From Cellvibrionales bacterium UBA5860 (lineage in GTDB: Bacteria; Pseudomonadota; Gammaproteobacteria; Pseudomonadales; Porticoccaceae): 6,280 nucleotides of DNA. The first letter of the stretch is position 1. The number at the start of each line of letters is the position of its first letter. Positions 4,734 through 6,280 of this stretch are shown piece by piece. A program made the position numbers and the translations under genes. The stretch is taken from NCBI GenBank assembly GCA_002431545.1, contig DJFY01000057.1, positions 33,782-40,061 on the forward strand, given 5' to 3'. The notes beneath the pieces are model-generated. The model did no database searches, was not told the origin of the DNA, and was given only the letters and a program-made list of their open reading frames with translations.

Positions 4734-6280
4734 ATGAAAACGGGATTGCTCAAGTGCGTGACTTTGTTTTTTACCCTGGCGCTATCAGTGATCGCAAGTC
4801 ATGGACAAGCCGCGAGTTACTTTGTTAACGCCACCCATGGAGACGACGGGAACTCCGGGGCTGAACTATCGCCCTGGGCCACTTTTGCCCGAGCCTGGCA
4901 ACAACTGGAACCCGGCGACACGCTTTATGTCAGCGATGGTATCTACAGCGAGCCGCTACGCATCCCGCTTTCCGGCAGAGCCGGTGCGCCCATCACCGTT
5001 AAAGCCACCACTCCGGGTGAGGCTATTATTGCAACACGTGCGGAGCCTGCTATCGAAGTATTAAATCAGGCGCACCTTGTTATCGAGGGGATTTCAGCAA
5101 GGACGGATGGCGAAAGTAGCACCATAGTAATCGGCGGCCACGATGGTCCCGACTGGACCGATCGCACGCATCACATCACATTGCGACAGGTCAGCGCCCG
5201 TGGCAATGCCATCGACGGCAATGGCAGTGTGGTCAACATCGCGCGCAGTTACGACGTGCTCGCTGAAGACATCTGGGCTTACGGCAATAGCCGAACCGTA
5301 GTGCAACTGGCGGGCAACGAAAATCTAACCCTGCGCCGGGCCGTTATCAGGTGGGACGGCTGGCGTGGTTACGATTACAACCCGAACAACTACCGGAGCG
5401 CCCTGCTTGTCTCCAACACCGTAAACAGTCTGTTTGAGAACTTAATTATTTTCGACGGGCACCAACCCGGCTATGGCGAGAACCCTGAAACCAGCGGGTC
5501 GCTGGCCGCAATACGTGTGAGCGGCAGCATGGGCGGCAGATACACGCCCTTCGATGGCGCCTCAAACAACCGTTTCAAGGGCATCATTATCCTTAACAAT
5601 CAAGAAATGGGTATTCGCATAGAAGGCCATATCGTCCTGGAGGACAACCACTTCAGTGACGTTGTGGTGTGGGATAACAGCGGTTACGGCGTTTCGGTAC
5701 CCCGCAGGAGCGATGGCGCTATATTTGAGCGCATGACCGTCGGCGAAAACGGTAACGGGGTTTACTTTGGCCAGGATTGGGACAAGGTTTACGCATCAAC
5801 CCTGGTCGACAGCATCATCTACAACAACGATCTGCAAACATACTCGTTCGGTCTGAGAGCCAACCCCAAACAGACATATAACGATAGAAACTTTATCACC
5901 GGTCACCGCTACAATTACTATGGTACGAAACCCGGTCCGGAAGCCTTGCTGACTGGGCCCAAAATCGACTATCTACCGGGCGTGGACATCGACGCAGCAG
6001 ATAGGCGCACCGCCGGCGCAATCGGCGCAGAGGTGATTTATCGTTCCAACGACGGCAGCACAACCCTAGAACCTTTGTGGCCTTATCCCAACGAAGGCAA
6101 AATCAAGGAAGAGATGTGTTCCGAAGCGACCTTGCTGATCACCGGCCGTACCGGTACCGCCACCCCCGACTGGTGCCAGCGCGATGTTTCCCTCTCCAGC
6201 TATATCTGGCAGTACCTGGGCAATAGCTGTCCAGGCGACCTTTGTAGCGGTGAGCCCCAAGATCCTCAAGATCCCCAGGA
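4734..6280 (+). CDS. Secreted right-handed beta-helix protein (5' part, runs off window)
   Basis: Open for 515 codons with no stop before the window edge, so the C-terminus is missing. Residues 1-26 are a Sec signal peptide (MKTGLLK, a hydrophobic core at 9-21, cleavage likely after SHGQA). The mature start, YFVNATHGDDGNSG, then WATFARAW and PGDTLYVSDGIY, is the opening seen in DUF1565/pectate-lyase-fold proteins. Repeated beta-helix rungs run from about 90 to 370, rich in Asn, Gly, Val and Ile (HLVIEGISAR, NLTLRRAVIR, LEDNHFSDVVVWDNSGYG). DIDAADRRTAGAIGAE resembles the end motif of such folds. A C-terminal module follows with four cysteines (462, 481, 499, 504) and YIWQYLGN, then a PQD repeat linker from 508 suggesting a further domain. 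A role in binding or cutting an extracellular polysaccharide is family inference; no catalytic residues could be assigned. AAGGA at 4719-4723 is the ribosome binding site. Confidence 0.85.
   Translation, partial: MKTGLLKCVTLFFTLALSVIASHGQAASYFVNATHGDDGNSGAELSPWATFARAWQQLEPGDTLYVSDGIYSEPLRIPLSGRAGAPITVKATTPGEAIIATRAEPAIEVLNQAHLVIEGISARTDGESSTIVIGGHDGPDWTDRTHHITLRQVSARGNAIDGNGSVVNIARSYDVLAEDIWAYGNSRTVVQLAGNENLTLRRAVIRWDGWRGYDYNPNNYRSALLVSNTVNSLFENLIIFDGHQPGYGENPETSGSLAAIRVSGSMGGRYTPFDGASNNRFKGIIILNNQEMGIRIEGHIVLEDNHFSDVVVWDNSGYGVSVPRRSDGAIFERMTVGENGNGVYFGQDWDKVYASTLVDSIIYNNDLQTYSFGLRANPKQTYNDRNFITGHRYNYYGTKPGPEALLTGPKIDYLPGVDIDAADRRTAGAIGAEVIYRSNDGSTTLEPLWPYPNEGKIKEEMCSEATLLITGRTGTATPDWCQRDVSLSSYIWQYLGNSCPGDLCSGEPQDPQDPQ

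Noticed and set aside
4801..5064. 87-codon plus-strand frame
   Set aside because: It lies in another frame inside the secreted beta-helix gene, whose own frame stays open for 515 codons with a signal peptide and rung repeats.

Overview
The window looks like chromosomal DNA from a gammaproteobacterium, probably free-living or marine. This rests on protein style and on folD lying divergent to a tRNA-Pro/tRNA-Arg pair, an arrangement I recall from Pseudomonas-like genomes, where the tRNA cluster continues towards tig-clpP-clpX. No database search was possible, so the lineage is inference. There is no transposase, integrase, CRISPR array or phage gene.

Left end (1-595): two tRNA genes on the minus strand, tRNA-Pro(TGG) then tRNA-Arg(TCT), both with encoded CCA. 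They are served by a strong sigma70-type promoter with a GC-rich discriminator. The spacer between them carries a 17-bp tandem repeat and several small hairpins.

Middle (596-3093): three plus-strand genes in a row. folD (one-carbon folate metabolism) is followed after 59 bp by a GTP cyclohydrolase II-like gene with an unusual enlarged N-terminal half, and after 57 bp by a cytoplasmic glycerophosphodiester phosphodiesterase. They may be partly co-transcribed, but they do not form one obvious pathway. folD and GTP cyclohydrolase II share only the general pterin/flavin/GTP theme.

Right half (3094-4326): a 37-codon single-membrane-span small protein gene with a good ribosome binding site, then a class II aldolase/adducin-family gene. 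In the latter the aldolase catalytic glutamate appears to be replaced by alanine. Each gene has a dyad-symmetric, operator-like sequence upstream.

Right end (4327-6280): a 407-bp intergenic stretch holds a weak terminator, a perfect 8-bp hairpin overlapping a second terminator-like stem, and a 14-bp direct repeat. It leads to a large gene that runs off the window. That gene encodes a secreted right-handed parallel beta-helix (pectate-lyase-fold) protein with a cysteine-containing C-terminal module and the start of a Pro-Gln-Asp repeat linker. I see no clear novel multi-gene system. The items most worth following are the small membrane protein, the divergent GTP cyclohydrolase II, the aldolase-family protein without the catalytic Glu, and the modular secreted beta-helix protein.
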